Source: Lachnospiraceae bacterium (GTDB lineage: Bacteria; Bacillota; Clostridia; Lachnospirales; Lachnospiraceae). From it: DNA of 59,313 bases. Positions 1 to 9,059 of this stretch are shown here, one piece after another. Positions within the stretch are counted from its first letter, which is position 1; the number at the start of each line of letters is the position of its first letter. The translations under genes were made by a program, and so were the position numbers. The stretch is taken from assembly GCA_009911505.1 (NCBI GenBank), contig QXXL01000136.1, positions 1-59,313 of the forward strand, in the 5' to 3' direction. Under the pieces are notes generated by a model. It saw nothing but the letters and a program-made list of their open reading frames with translations, made no database searches and was not told the DNA's origin.

Positions 1-411
1 ACTATAAGCCCCTCAACGAGGAAGCTGCCCCCAAGTAATATGTTCCATTTAGGGAAACGCTGATGAAAGCGTTTCCCTCGTCGCAAATGCGGGATTTATA
101 AGTGAGAAAAATTTTGCATGCTTTCACCAATGCGGCTATTATGGCTCTCGGCACTGTATTTTCGACATAAACAGAGTATTCAGAACGTATGACAGAGTTT
201 TTAACACCATACGCCAATCAAAATCGGAATTGATGGATGAGATAAACCATATGAGGAATGCAAAAATGATGACGATTTGGTCTTGTATCTTTCAAAGAAT
301 TTGTGAGATGACAACTTCCCATTTGACATACTGGAAAACCAAAATATGATACCTTTGCCTTAATCCTTAATAAGGTGTACTGAGATTATTTATTTTATGG
401 AGGAAACGTAG
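1..411. other. Left-edge region without a supportable gene
   Basis: I find no convincing gene here. A 71-codon open frame on the minus strand (2-217) runs to the window edge. It has no recognisable motif and no family resemblance. A perfect 11-bp inverted repeat (AGGGAAACGCT at 51-61 and its complement at 68-78) can form a hairpin but lacks a T-tract. Plus-strand frames are broken by many stops. The last bases (about 395-408, GGAGGAAACG) are the ribosome binding site of the next gene. Confidence 0.5.
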
Positions 412-843
412 ATGGAACAAAAAAATAAAATTCTGAAAACAGTTTCAGTTGTTCTATTGTTATGCAGTTTTGTTGTACCAATGTATAATATTTTTCCTAA
501 TGGGCTGATAGTCAATCAGGATTCATGGTTTTTTACTGAAACTTTTAAAATACTTTTTCAAGAGGGGGTAGGAGCATTTAATTATCTTGGTGTTGTATTT
601 CATCTGGCTGTATGGATTCCCGCTATCATACTGTGTATCGGTTCTTTTGCAAAGATGGACAAGATTGTTCGCTTTTCGTCAGGTATCGGCATTGTCCTTC
701 TTTTGATAGGTCTTCTGCTTGCTGTTGTTTTGACAAATGAAATAAAATTGATCCATCCGATTGTTGGGTACATTTGTATTGGATACTGGATTGACTTAAT
801 TTTGCTTGTAGTTTGCGCCGCCGTTTCTTCAAAAAAGCACTGA
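412..843 (+). CDS. Small integral membrane protein, unknown function
   Basis: A 143-aa protein with four predicted hydrophobic helices (about residues 8-26, 58-78, 83-105 and 115-138) and short hydrophilic ends (N-terminus MEQKNK, C-terminus SSKKH). A good GGAGG site lies about 8 nt upstream of the ATG. I do not recognise a family. It is a monocistronic-looking gene closed by a hairpin terminator. The next gene downstream encodes a lipoprotein of an ABC-transporter operon, so an accessory role in that envelope system is possible, but nothing in the sequence proves it. Confidence 0.6.
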   Translation: MEQKNKILKTVSVVLLLCSFVVPMYNIFPNGLIVNQDSWFFTETFKILFQEGVGAFNYLGVVFHLAVWIPAIILCIGSFAKMDKIVRFSSGIGIVLLLIGLLLAVVLTNEIKLIHPIVGYICIGYWIDLILLVVCAAVSSKKH

Positions 844-910
844 AAATATTAAAAAATTCCCATTTATCGAGCAACATAAATACATAAAGAGTAAGACACA
901 TAAGACGCAG

Positions 911-952
911 AACCAGCAGGCTTGTGAGAAATCACAGTCTGTTGGTTTTTCT
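911..952 (+). terminator. Rho-independent terminator
   Basis: AACCAGCAG (911-919) pairs with CTGTTGGTT (939-947). The hairpin continues inward through GTGA/TCAC around a GAAA tetraloop and is followed by TTTTTC. It sits between the 143-aa membrane protein gene and the lipoprotein operon. Confidence 0.8.
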
Positions 953-1035
953 TATGTAATTTCCTATTCCTTGACCACATTTTGACATTTGGCTTTTATA
1001 ATTGAAATACATCAAACATGACAGGAGGATAAACA

Positions 1036-2079
1036 ATGCGAAAACGAATATTATCATTAGTTATGATTTGCGGCTTGCTATTCACTACGACAGCTTGCGG
1101 AAATTATAACATTGAGGACGGGAAAGCTCCCCCGCAAAACACGGAAGAAAATCCATTCATGAAATCAGAGGAAGACGGTTCTTTAGGTGTTCTCAGCCAC
1201 GAGGAAGTAAGTCCCGCCAGAGCGGATGACCAGAGTGTTTTACCGTATGAATATCACGGCGGAGAATTCACCTTGGACTATCAGTTTGCATCAGAGGGGA
1301 AATTGGATAACATAGGCTTCCTGCTCTTTTTGGACGGAAAGCCACAGGCGTACAAGGTAAATGATACAAGGGCGGAATATGAGTATCTCCATTGTTTCCA
1401 AACATCAGAAAAGCACGAAGAAAAATTTTCGTTTGTGTTTACACCGAACACGGGAAAAAAAGGTGATACCCTAAATATTACAATCCTGAGCATTACCAAT
1501 CCCGCTTTCCAACCCGATATGAAAGAAACATCGAGTTACGGCTGGTATCACCAACACCTTGAAAGAGCGCTGAAACTGCATTTTAATGAGGATGCTCCAG
1601 ACAACGATATCTTTTATGGAGAAAGTGAAAATATTTTTCGTGATGTCAGCGTTGCAGAAGAAAAAATCACTTCCTCTTTTATTGAGAATGAGCTTGTGAA
1701 AAACGGTTGGGATGAAATTACTATGGATACATTGGATAGCGGCGTTTATTCGACTATTTCCTATGATGGCGAATTAGTGTATGACAATATCAATCTTACC
1801 AATAAAGATACACTTACAGTGCGTTACACGATTTGCGGAACGCCGGGTACAAGGTATGGCATATCATTCTTCTTAAATCATAAGCCCATATCGTTTGATA
1901 AAGTGATTTCATACGATGCAACATTGAGCAAAGGAAATGTGTGGATAATGGAAGCCGTCATAGACACTTCTAAATTAGACGACTTCAATACTTTCTATGC
2001 GGTAGCTGTTGCTGCAAGCAATGATTGTTCTACAAATAAGACAGGCTCAATTTTGCTTTATAGGAGGACTGAAAAATGA
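1036..2079 (+). CDS. Lipoprotein with two beta-rich domains
   Basis: A 347-aa protein with a type II signal peptide: basic MRKR start, hydrophobic stretch, lipobox TTAC with the lipidated Cys at about residue 21. An acidic Gln/Asn/Glu-rich linker follows to about residue 70. Two segments of roughly 130 aa then seem to repeat a theme (GFLLFLDGKPQ near residue 95, GISFFLNHKP near 275), suggesting two related beta-sandwich domains. I do not recognise the family. It has a strong AGGAGG site, and its stop overlaps the next start by 4 nt (ATGA). It is the first gene of a lipoprotein-lipoprotein-ATPase-permease-permease operon, so it is probably an extracytoplasmic partner of that exporter. Confidence 0.72.
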   Translation: MRKRILSLVMICGLLFTTTACGNYNIEDGKAPPQNTEENPFMKSEEDGSLGVLSHEEVSPARADDQSVLPYEYHGGEFTLDYQFASEGKLDNIGFLLFLDGKPQAYKVNDTRAEYEYLHCFQTSEKHEEKFSFVFTPNTGKKGDTLNITILSITNPAFQPDMKETSSYGWYHQHLERALKLHFNEDAPDNDIFYGESENIFRDVSVAEEKITSSFIENELVKNGWDEITMDTLDSGVYSTISYDGELVYDNINLTNKDTLTVRYTICGTPGTRYGISFFLNHKPISFDKVISYDATLSKGNVWIMEAVIDTSKLDDFNTFYAVAVAASNDCSTNKTGSILLYRRTEK

Positions 2080-3335
2080 AAACAAAATTGATATGTATGT
2101 TGCTTATACTTGCTTTTGCTCTTAATCTGTCAGCTTGTGGTAACAGTCAGGAAAATGTGAATCGTTCTGAAAACGGAATCTCCATAGATGCGTCACAATC
2201 CGAAGAAGATAACACATCGGAAAAAACAGGAAGCGAAAGCAGCGACAATAATAAGTCCAACCCACAGAATCGTGATACAGATAAAAATACTATGGATGTT
2301 GGCACAGTGAATGGCTCGGCTTTCTCTGGAAAGGTCAGCGGCTGTTATTACGCTGATGGCAATCGGATTATTGTTGCAGCAGATAAGCTCTATCTTTATG
2401 ATACTGGGAAAAGCGAGATTATAGCAAGTGCGGATATTTTTTTGAATGAGTTATGTGTGCAGTCTTATTCGGACGGGTATTTCATTGTCGGTGAAGAAAA
2501 TAGCGGCGGCAGCACGGACTCATTTGCAACGGCACAAAGCAGTAATGGAGTAAAAGGATACCTATTGAATAAGGATTTTGTTGTTGAGAATACAATTTCC
2601 TTTCGTGGGCTGGTAAATGATGATTCTGTCCTCCAAATGGCGAGTGTCGCCATTTCACAGGACGGAAAACAAATCGCTTTCGGCGGATTACAAGGACTTT
2701 ATCTCTATGATACTTCTTCCCAAAAGGTACATGCCATTCTGAACTATTCCGAAAATGGCAGGGCAAATAATATGGAGATTGTAACGATGGATAGTCTTGC
2801 ATTTACGGGAGATAAAACTTTAACTTATGTAGGCATGGGAATAAGCTCTAATGGCGGGGATGGAGTCTCTGTTTATGGAACAGTATCCACAGACAATGCA
2901 AGTCTTAGTATCACCCAAAAAGCCGATTATGAAGTGGATGTTGAAGAAGTGCAAAAGGGAGGGAATTTACTTGTCATGCCCCAGAGCTTTAACAAAAATA
3001 ATGGAACGCTGCTAATGCTTGATACTGCATCTAATACAGAAAAAAAGATTACATTCTCAGGCAGCAGCGAAGGAAAGGACGGGGTTTTCTGCTCTGAGCA
3101 AGGTAAATATGTTGCTACTTCCATTTTGGGAGAAGCCAGCGTAACAATAAATATTTATGATACAGCATCGGGAAATGTGATCCATACTGAAACAGTCAAG
3201 GATAACAACAGTACTTATTTCCAGCGTGTCCCGCAGGTTTTAATTTTGGATGAATCCGGCGCCTGTATCGTTGTGCTTGGGCGAGGTATTGGCGAGGTAA
3301 GCACCTTGATCACAACATTTGGCTTTAAAGGGTAA
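2076..3335 (+). CDS. Lipoprotein with propeller-like repeats
   Basis: A 419-aa lipoprotein. The signal peptide ends in LSAC with Cys at about residue 21. A Ser/Asn/Asp/Glu-rich linker runs to about residue 75. The rest has recurring LYLYDT and NIYDTASG motifs at blade-like intervals, typical of a beta-propeller built from WD/YVTN-type blades. The start codon overlaps the previous stop (ATGA), so the two lipoproteins are translationally coupled. The ABC ATPase follows 6 nt downstream. The permease fusion encoded at 5491-7500 also ends in a propeller-like segment, so the operon makes two such domains. The ligand is unknown. Confidence 0.7.
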   Translation: MKTKLICMLLILAFALNLSACGNSQENVNRSENGISIDASQSEEDNTSEKTGSESSDNNKSNPQNRDTDKNTMDVGTVNGSAFSGKVSGCYYADGNRIIVAADKLYLYDTGKSEIIASADIFLNELCVQSYSDGYFIVGEENSGGSTDSFATAQSSNGVKGYLLNKDFVVENTISFRGLVNDDSVLQMASVAISQDGKQIAFGGLQGLYLYDTSSQKVHAILNYSENGRANNMEIVTMDSLAFTGDKTLTYVGMGISSNGGDGVSVYGTVSTDNASLSITQKADYEVDVEEVQKGGNLLVMPQSFNKNNGTLLMLDTASNTEKKITFSGSSEGKDGVFCSEQGKYVATSILGEASVTINIYDTASGNVIHTETVKDNNSTYFQRVPQVLILDESGACIVVLGRGIGEVSTLITTFGFKG

Positions 3336-3341
3336 TGATCT

Positions 3342-4205
3342 ATGAAAGTATCATTTCAGAATATTTCAAAACAGTATAAAGGTAAATATGCCTTAAAGAA
3401 TTTTACCACGGAACTCTCGGAGGGTGTCTATGGACTTTTAGGGGCTAACGGCGCAGGAAAAACAACGCTGATAAATATATTTGTCGGCATTTTGGGCAGC
3501 GATAATGGAACTGTTTTGATAGACGGTCAAGATGCAAAAAAAATGGGCAAAGACTTTTTATCAAAAATCGGATATATGCCGCAATACCCTATCTTCTATC
3601 GGGATTTTACGGTAATGGATTTCCTGTTATATATGTGTGCATTAAAAGGAATCCCTGCGGAACAAGGAAAAGAACGGGCTTTTAAGCTTCTGGGCATTGT
3701 CAATCTTTTCGATGCGAAAGATAAAAAGATTGGCGCTCTTTCTGGTGGTATGCGGCAGAGAGTCGGCATTGTCCAGGCAATGTTAGGCGACCCTAAAATC
3801 CTTATTTTAGACGAGCCTACAGCAGGACTTGACCCAAGTGAACGCATCCGCTTTCGCAATTTGATTTCACAGTTTGCACAGGGACGGACGATTTTGCTGG
3901 CTACCCATATTGTTTCTGATGTCGAGTGTATTGCAAAAGAGATTATGATTCTCAAAGAAGGCGCTTTGATTACGCAAGGAACTACTGATGTATTAGAACA
4001 GAGTATCTATGGTAAAGTGTGGGAAGTGACAACAAACGCCAAAGAGGCTGTCTGCCTTAGCAACAAATATTATGTCAGTAATATGAAGCAGCAGGGCGAA
4101 AATTTTTCAGTAAGGATTGTAAGCGATAGCTCGCCCGCAACAAACGCAGTAAAAGCTTCCCCTAACTTGGAAGATGTATTTTTATATTATTTCCGCGGGC
4201 AATGA
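3342..4205 (+). CDS. ABC transporter ATP-binding protein (ABC-2 type exporter)
   Basis: A 287-aa cytoplasmic ATPase. Walker A GANGAGKT lies at residues 34-41, the Q-loop Gln near 81, the signature LSGGM at 133-137, Walker B ILILDEP at 153-159 and the H-loop His in LLATH near 189. The C-terminal 70 residues are the variable tail typical of the CcmA/YtrB-like ABC-2 family. It sits between two lipoprotein genes and two permease genes and should energise a heterodimeric exporter made of those permeases. The substrate is unknown; relatives act in peptide or antibiotic export and in cell-envelope stress. Confidence 0.93.
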   Translation: MKVSFQNISKQYKGKYALKNFTTELSEGVYGLLGANGAGKTTLINIFVGILGSDNGTVLIDGQDAKKMGKDFLSKIGYMPQYPIFYRDFTVMDFLLYMCALKGIPAEQGKERAFKLLGIVNLFDAKDKKIGALSGGMRQRVGIVQAMLGDPKILILDEPTAGLDPSERIRFRNLISQFAQGRTILLATHIVSDVECIAKEIMILKEGALITQGTTDVLEQSIYGKVWEVTTNAKEAVCLSNKYYVSNMKQQGENFSVRIVSDSSPATNAVKASPNLEDVFLYYFRGQ

Positions 4206-4273
4206 GTCAAGCGCCGTGCCCGCACGAGCAGTTGACGAATGCCGCGAGAGTGGAAAGACATTGGAGAGAAAAA

Positions 4274-5524
4274 ATGACACGCTTAATCAGATATGAATTT
4301 TACAAATTGTTTTGCAAGCGGTCAATACTTGTTGTACTTATTCTGTTCAGCGTAATAAACCTGTTCAAAATAAATAATGAATTTCATTCCTATTCCTACT
4401 TGGCAGACGGGAATGACAGCCGCAGTTGGAACAGCGTGTATTGGCAGCTCTATGAAAAATATCGTGGAGAGATAACTACCGATAAAATCAATAATCTTCT
4501 TGACCTATATCAGCCGTTAGTAGATGCTACGGCTGATATGACGGCAAGCACAGACACAGATGACCCGAATACGATGACGGGAAATATATATAGTGACGAA
4601 AACATCTTAGAAAAATACTATGTAGAGCCTATGGAATATTTCTATAATTATCGGACTTATGCTTCGGAAGTGGCAAAGAAGGCAAAAGAAAATGCTGCAT
4701 TTTACAAGGAACAAGGACTTAACTTTGAAGTGCGTAAAAACAGTGTAATTTACAATCTTTATTCTGGACGGAATATACCAGCTTTTGCCTATCAGGAAAT
4801 GTATAACTATTATTTGAACTATGACTTTTCAAATATATTGGTTTTGTTTCTTTGTTTATACGGAATTATCAGCGCTTTCGTCTATGAAAAGGAAACGCAG
4901 ATGGATATGCTGTTACTGACGAACCCTAATGGCGGTAAAAAAACCGTATTAGCCAAAATTGTTGCAGTTACTTTATTTGTAATAAGTGTTGTAATATGGT
5001 TTTCCGTTCTGGATTATCTTGGCTTTTCCTTTTCATTTGGAACAATGGAGGGATATAATCTTCCTTTGTATGCCATCAGCAATTTCAGTGCGGCTGCGGT
5101 AAACTGCAATTTGTGGCAATATGTAATTCTATCCGCAATTACAAAAGCAATCGGCATATGGACTATGAGTATGGTATTCCTATTGATTTCCATGTTTTGG
5201 CGTAATGCTCTTATCCCATTTGTCGCTGACTTTGGAGTAGCCTTATGTTTGATTATTACAGGTGCGTCACAGAGTTACTCAAGCAATATTTGGCTAAAGA
5301 TAATAAACCCATACTCGCTGCTCACGAACCGTATTCTGTTCGGCAAGACGGAATTTATCGGTTTTGCGGACTATCCAATACAAAGTTTTTTGGCAGCTGT
5401 TATTTTTGCCGTAATAGTGGGAATGGCTGTAATAACGGTAATGGTTATACTTTCTAAGAAGAATTGTCATTACCGGGAGAGGAGGATAAAATGTCTGGAT
5501 TCATGTACGAAATTAAAAAGATAA
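4274..5524 (+). CDS. ABC-2 type transporter permease
   Basis: A 416-aa permease starting MTRLIRYEFYKLF, the usual opening of ABC-2 permeases. The frame is open back to 4202, but the ATG at 4274 has a GGAGAG site, and the 72 nt before it read as an unusually GC-rich spacer. One membrane helix follows the start, then an external loop of about 150 residues, then five or so helices from about residue 195 to the end. It follows the ATPase directly and its 3' end overlaps the second permease by 34 nt. It should form half of the membrane channel. Confidence 0.85.
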   Translation: MTRLIRYEFYKLFCKRSILVVLILFSVINLFKINNEFHSYSYLADGNDSRSWNSVYWQLYEKYRGEITTDKINNLLDLYQPLVDATADMTASTDTDDPNTMTGNIYSDENILEKYYVEPMEYFYNYRTYASEVAKKAKENAAFYKEQGLNFEVRKNSVIYNLYSGRNIPAFAYQEMYNYYLNYDFSNILVLFLCLYGIISAFVYEKETQMDMLLLTNPNGGKKTVLAKIVAVTLFVISVVIWFSVLDYLGFSFSFGTMEGYNLPLYAISNFSAAAVNCNLWQYVILSAITKAIGIWTMSMVFLLISMFWRNALIPFVADFGVALCLIITGASQSYSSNIWLKIINPYSLLTNRILFGKTEFIGFADYPIQSFLAAVIFAVIVGMAVITVMVILSKKNCHYRERRIKCLDSCTKLKR

Positions 5525-7500
5525 TGCTCCACCAAAAGGGGCTTTGCTATATCGTCATTGTCCTATTGGTTGGAACTGTATGGCTCGTTGCATCAGACAA
5601 TCCTTATAATAGTGCAATGGAACAGTACAAAAGTGAATATGAATGGTATCTTGATAAGGTAAATGGATACTGTACTGATGAATCTTCTCTTTATCTGGAA
5701 CAGGAAGCAGAGAGAATTGCGGACGCCAAGGAGAAACAAAATAATCTTTTGGAAAGCTACTATGATGGCAAAATCAGTGAAAACGAATATAAGAAGGAGA
5801 GCCAGGCAATTGGAAAGGTTCTGGAACATCAGAACGGATTTGAGGTCGTTTATCAGCAATATCTCTACATCTGCGAAAATGCCAAAAACCGCTATTTTCT
5901 TCAAACGAACGGATGGACGGGGCTTCTTGGCGGAGGTACGCTTAATTTTGTCCTGTTCCTTGGCATTTTGCTGATTGTTACGCCCGTATTCTGTTCCGAG
6001 TATAGCTGCCAGATGGATGCTTTGATTTTGACCTCAAAAGAGGGGCGAAAAAGCTCTTTGCATAAGCTGTTCATTGTTATTTCGGGCGTCCTCTTGATGT
6101 GCGTAAGCATATCGCTCATTGAATACGGATTTTACAGCCTCAAATATGGACTGCCTAATGGAAATTATCCCATCCAAAGCCTTAGTTACTTTGCAGGCAG
6201 CAACAAAAGCATAACTTTATTCGAGGGATATGTATATATAGGATTGCTCCGTCTTTTTGGCAGCGTGTTTTTAGCAATACTTCTTATGTTTATTTCTGTT
6301 TTGGCGAAAAAATATGCGGTGACCCTGCTTGCAGGTGCAGTATCGGTCATTATTCCCTATGTAGGTGTATCCAAAACAATGATTTACCGTCTGCCGTTGC
6401 CTTTGCCATTTCTGCTCGGAACAGACTTTTTTGCAGGAGATATTGTTTCAAGTGATGCTTTTACAGGTGATGAGAAAATTGTTTTTGCAGAGATTCATAC
6501 TATTACACTGCTGATTTTGTTTTCAGTATCTGTATTCTTATGTATTTTGGCTGCCGCTTGGATTTTACGGAGCAATTCTAACAAATGGCAAATGAAAACA
6601 AGGAAAATGCGAAATGTACCGACTCTTGCTATCATACTTAGTTTCGTATTGACAATGACAGGATGTTCAGATAATGGAAAAAGCAAGAGTTTTATTTATA
6701 ATTCATCTGCGGAATATGATTGTATGGGCTATGAAATAACACAGGACGCAGAAACTTTTGATTATTATCTTAAAAATGCTTCCACGGGAGAAATGCTTCA
6801 TTTAGTACGCTCACCTGTGTTTGGGGCGTTTTCTGATGAAGAAAAGGTATGTGCGATTTGTGTATGTTCACCATATCTATATTATACGACATCGGTTACG
6901 GAAAGCTATGTGAACCGTGTCGGAAACTATAACAGCAGTATAACAAAGGTGTCGGTGGTAGAACTTAATTTAGATACCTTTGAAGAAAAAATCGTTTTTG
7001 AACAGATTACAAATTCTGGTCGTTCCCTCTTTGGCATTGATTATGAGACGGGTGATAAATGGAAGTTTTTAGAGTTCCATCACGGTTTTTTCATAAATAA
7101 TGACAGCATATTTTTCATTGGCAATGATGGCATAACAGAAGTAAACCGTCTCACGAAAGGCATTACAAAACTTAACATTCCTACAAGTGGAAATATCTCA
7201 TTCGATGGAGAAAACATTTTTTATAAAAACGAGCAATCGGTTTTAACAAGGTATCATGTTCTAAGCGGCGAAACTTTTACTTATGAAAAAGTAGTTGCGT
7301 ATGATTTCTGCATGGATGGGCAGTCGATTTATTATGTATCCAGAAAAGACGGAAATCGTGTATATTCCTGCAACAAGGACGGGAACAACAAAAGGTTGAT
7401 GAGCGATACGCCCGCAATGTCAGTTACTTGTGATGCCGGCAACATTTATATATTAGCAAAAGAAAGCGGGGAGAATATCGCTTTATCAAAAAGTCGTTGA
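5491..7500 (+). CDS. ABC-2 permease fused to lipoprotein-like propeller domain
   Basis: A 669-aa protein starting MSGFMYEIKK behind a GGAGAGGAGG site; an upstream TTG at 5464 is in frame but lacks a site. Residues 1 to about 365 are an ABC-2 permease with a first helix, a coiled external loop and a C-terminal helix cluster. From MKTRKM (in-frame ATG at 6592) the sequence looks like a new lipoprotein signal peptide with an LTMTGC lipobox. About 280 residues follow with propeller-like repeats (NSIYYVSRK, GNIYILAK). It could be a true fusion or a former separate gene that has merged in frame. Confidence 0.8.
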   Translation: MSGFMYEIKKIMLHQKGLCYIVIVLLVGTVWLVASDNPYNSAMEQYKSEYEWYLDKVNGYCTDESSLYLEQEAERIADAKEKQNNLLESYYDGKISENEYKKESQAIGKVLEHQNGFEVVYQQYLYICENAKNRYFLQTNGWTGLLGGGTLNFVLFLGILLIVTPVFCSEYSCQMDALILTSKEGRKSSLHKLFIVISGVLLMCVSISLIEYGFYSLKYGLPNGNYPIQSLSYFAGSNKSITLFEGYVYIGLLRLFGSVFLAILLMFISVLAKKYAVTLLAGAVSVIIPYVGVSKTMIYRLPLPLPFLLGTDFFAGDIVSSDAFTGDEKIVFAEIHTITLLILFSVSVFLCILAAAWILRSNSNKWQMKTRKMRNVPTLAIILSFVLTMTGCSDNGKSKSFIYNSSAEYDCMGYEITQDAETFDYYLKNASTGEMLHLVRSPVFGAFSDEEKVCAICVCSPYLYYTTSVTESYVNRVGNYNSSITKVSVVELNLDTFEEKIVFEQITNSGRSLFGIDYETGDKWKFLEFHHGFFINNDSIFFIGNDGITEVNRLTKGITKLNIPTSGNISFDGENIFYKNEQSVLTRYHVLSGETFTYEKVVAYDFCMDGQSIYYVSRKDGNRVYSCNKDGNNKRLMSDTPAMSVTCDAGNIYILAKESGENIALSKSR

Positions 7501-7507
7501 ATAATTC

Positions 7508-7650
7508 GTAACAGTTCAGCCCAGGACTTTGCATTTACTGCAAAGTCCGTAAGAACGAGTAAATTCAGCCAGAGAATCTAGCCCTTTGCCAAAGGAAAAC
7601 TTTAAATGGGCTGGATTCCGTAACAGCGAAGCCGAAGGCTGAACTGTTAC
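7508..7650. repeat. Structured 143-nt element with perfect 14-bp terminal inverted repeats
   Basis: GTAACAGTTCAGCC (7508-7521) is perfectly complementary to 7637-7650. Inside are a perfect 9-bp hairpin GGACTTTGC/GCAAAGTCC (7524-7548), CCTTT/AAAGG, and an AGCCC/GGGCT pair. The element fills most of the gap between the permease fusion and the amidase gene and codes for nothing. It resembles a miniature inverted-repeat element or an interspersed structured repeat. No target-site duplication is clear. Confidence 0.65.
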
Positions 7651-7733
7651 AATAATGCCTGATTCTTGACCAGTTTTTGACTTTCCTATGAAACAATATA
7701 TTTTGGAAAAAGGAATGAGGAACAAATGCGGCA

Positions 7734-8558
7734 ATGGGTAAAAAACAACACAGAAAGAGAAAAAAACTCACGAAGAGAAAAAAGGTCAAACGGCTTGTGA
7801 TAGCTTATCTGCTGAGGGCAGTCGTTATACTGATACCAGTAATAATGATAATACTTATGGTTTGCGGCTGTCTTTACATATGTGAAAAGTTTACAAAGGA
7901 AGATGAAAAAACAGATATATGCACAGATATATATACCAATACATATACAGATACGAACGCTGATAATGGCGCTGCTCCTATTGCATCAACAGCTGACTAC
8001 GTTTCAAAGTTTTGCGTCATCATAGATGCTGGACATGGCGGAAGTGACGGTGGGACTGTCAGTGGAAAGATCATAGAAAAGGATATTAACCTTTCGGTTG
8101 CATTGAAGTTAAAAACGATTCTGGAGGATAACAATATTGAAGTTATTCTGACCAGAAACTCCGATGAGAAGATGAGCCTTGCACAGCGGACTTCTGTTGC
8201 AAACGACTCCAATGCAGATTTTTTTATCAGCCTTCATTGCAACTATTATGAAGATGACGCGCAGATAGCAGGTTTGGAATGTTATTACAATAGTCCAGAC
8301 GCAACGGAAAGCAAAGCATATGCAGAAAGCATAATCCATGCAGTTTCGCTAAGCAATGACGTGAAAACGAGGGATGCAAAAACCGAAAACTATTATGTTT
8401 TGCGAAATACTCAAATACCTGCTGTTTTGGTGGAAATGGGATTTCTTTCAAATTATTCTGAGAGTCAAAAGCTGTTAAGTGACGACTATCAGGAAATCTT
8501 GGCGCAGAGAATGGCAGAGGGAATTTTTAACAAGATAAAGGGAGATGAAAACTCATGA
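7734..8558 (+). CDS. N-acetylmuramoyl-L-alanine amidase (Amidase_3, CwlD-like)
   Basis: A 274-aa membrane-anchored or secreted peptidoglycan amidase. A very basic N-terminus (MGKKQHRKRKK) precedes a membrane segment at about residues 26-50, a Thr/Asp linker, and the zinc amidase domain from about residue 88. Zn ligands are visible as His in DAGHGG, Glu in EKDIN and His in SLHCN. The catalytic Glu is in VEMGFLSN. The best Shine-Dalgarno (AGGAATGAGG) is better spaced for an out-of-frame ATG at 7726 opening a 24-codon overlapping frame (7726-7800), so translation may be coupled or inefficient. It cleaves the MurNAc-L-Ala bond of cell-wall peptides. Confidence 0.9.
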   Translation: MGKKQHRKRKKLTKRKKVKRLVIAYLLRAVVILIPVIMIILMVCGCLYICEKFTKEDEKTDICTDIYTNTYTDTNADNGAAPIASTADYVSKFCVIIDAGHGGSDGGTVSGKIIEKDINLSVALKLKTILEDNNIEVILTRNSDEKMSLAQRTSVANDSNADFFISLHCNYYEDDAQIAGLECYYNSPDATESKAYAESIIHAVSLSNDVKTRDAKTENYYVLRNTQIPAVLVEMGFLSNYSESQKLLSDDYQEILAQRMAEGIFNKIKGDENS

Positions 8559-8719
8559 AGAATCATTCAAAAGGCAATAACAATAAAAACGAGATAGAAC
8601 TGTTATTGAGAAAAGCGCTTAGAATAAAACAAAAACCCAGCCAAGAATTAAATGACACTATCATTGGTCAATACGAAAAAAATATTGAGCAAAGAAACAT
8701 TAATGTTAAAAGGCTTTAG
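8555..8719 (+). pseudogene. 54-aa anti-sigma-factor-like N-terminal remnant
   Basis: The ATG overlaps the amidase stop (ATGA). The product is 54 aa, highly charged, with ELLLRKALRIKQKPSQELND, which resembles the N-terminal segment of anti-sigma/DUF4179-type proteins. Those normally continue into a transmembrane region of 300 aa or more. Here a TAG stops it, and the following DNA has no continuing frame, so I read it as a truncated remnant. A genuine small protein is the alternative. Confidence 0.4.
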
Positions 8720-8891
8720 TATCTCCCTCCTACTATTCGGAAGTACAAGCAAAAAGTTTTGATTGAGCCAAAAAATATACAAGTACCAGTCATCAAAGAG
8801 TCAGACACTTTAGATGCAGAGCCAATGAACGTGTAAATCGCTTAATTGATACAAAGGACAGGAACAAAATATCGGGGAAACCACAGAAATA

Positions 8892-8936
8892 AAGGGCTTT
8901 CGGTACATTGGATGTGACCGGAAGCCCTTATTGCTT
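8892..8936 (+). terminator. Rho-independent terminator-like hairpin
   Basis: AAGGGCTTTCGG (8892-8903) pairs with CCGGAAGCCCTT (8918-8929) with one G-T pair; a short T-containing tail follows. It closes the amidase block. The DNA from 8720 to 9059 otherwise shows only broken frames. Confidence 0.6.
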
Positions 8937-9059
8937 TGCTGGCTGTATCAGGAGCGGGAGAGAAGTGTGTTCAGATTTGTACCCCCGTTTGCGGATTTGA
9001 ACCCTCCCAGTATGTCCAATTTGAATCCCCTAAAGGTAAAATCAAAATGTATAAAGCGG

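Noticed and set aside
2..217. 71-codon minus-strand frame at the left edge
   Set aside because: No motif, no ribosome site that stands out, and it is cut by the window edge; not enough to call a gene.
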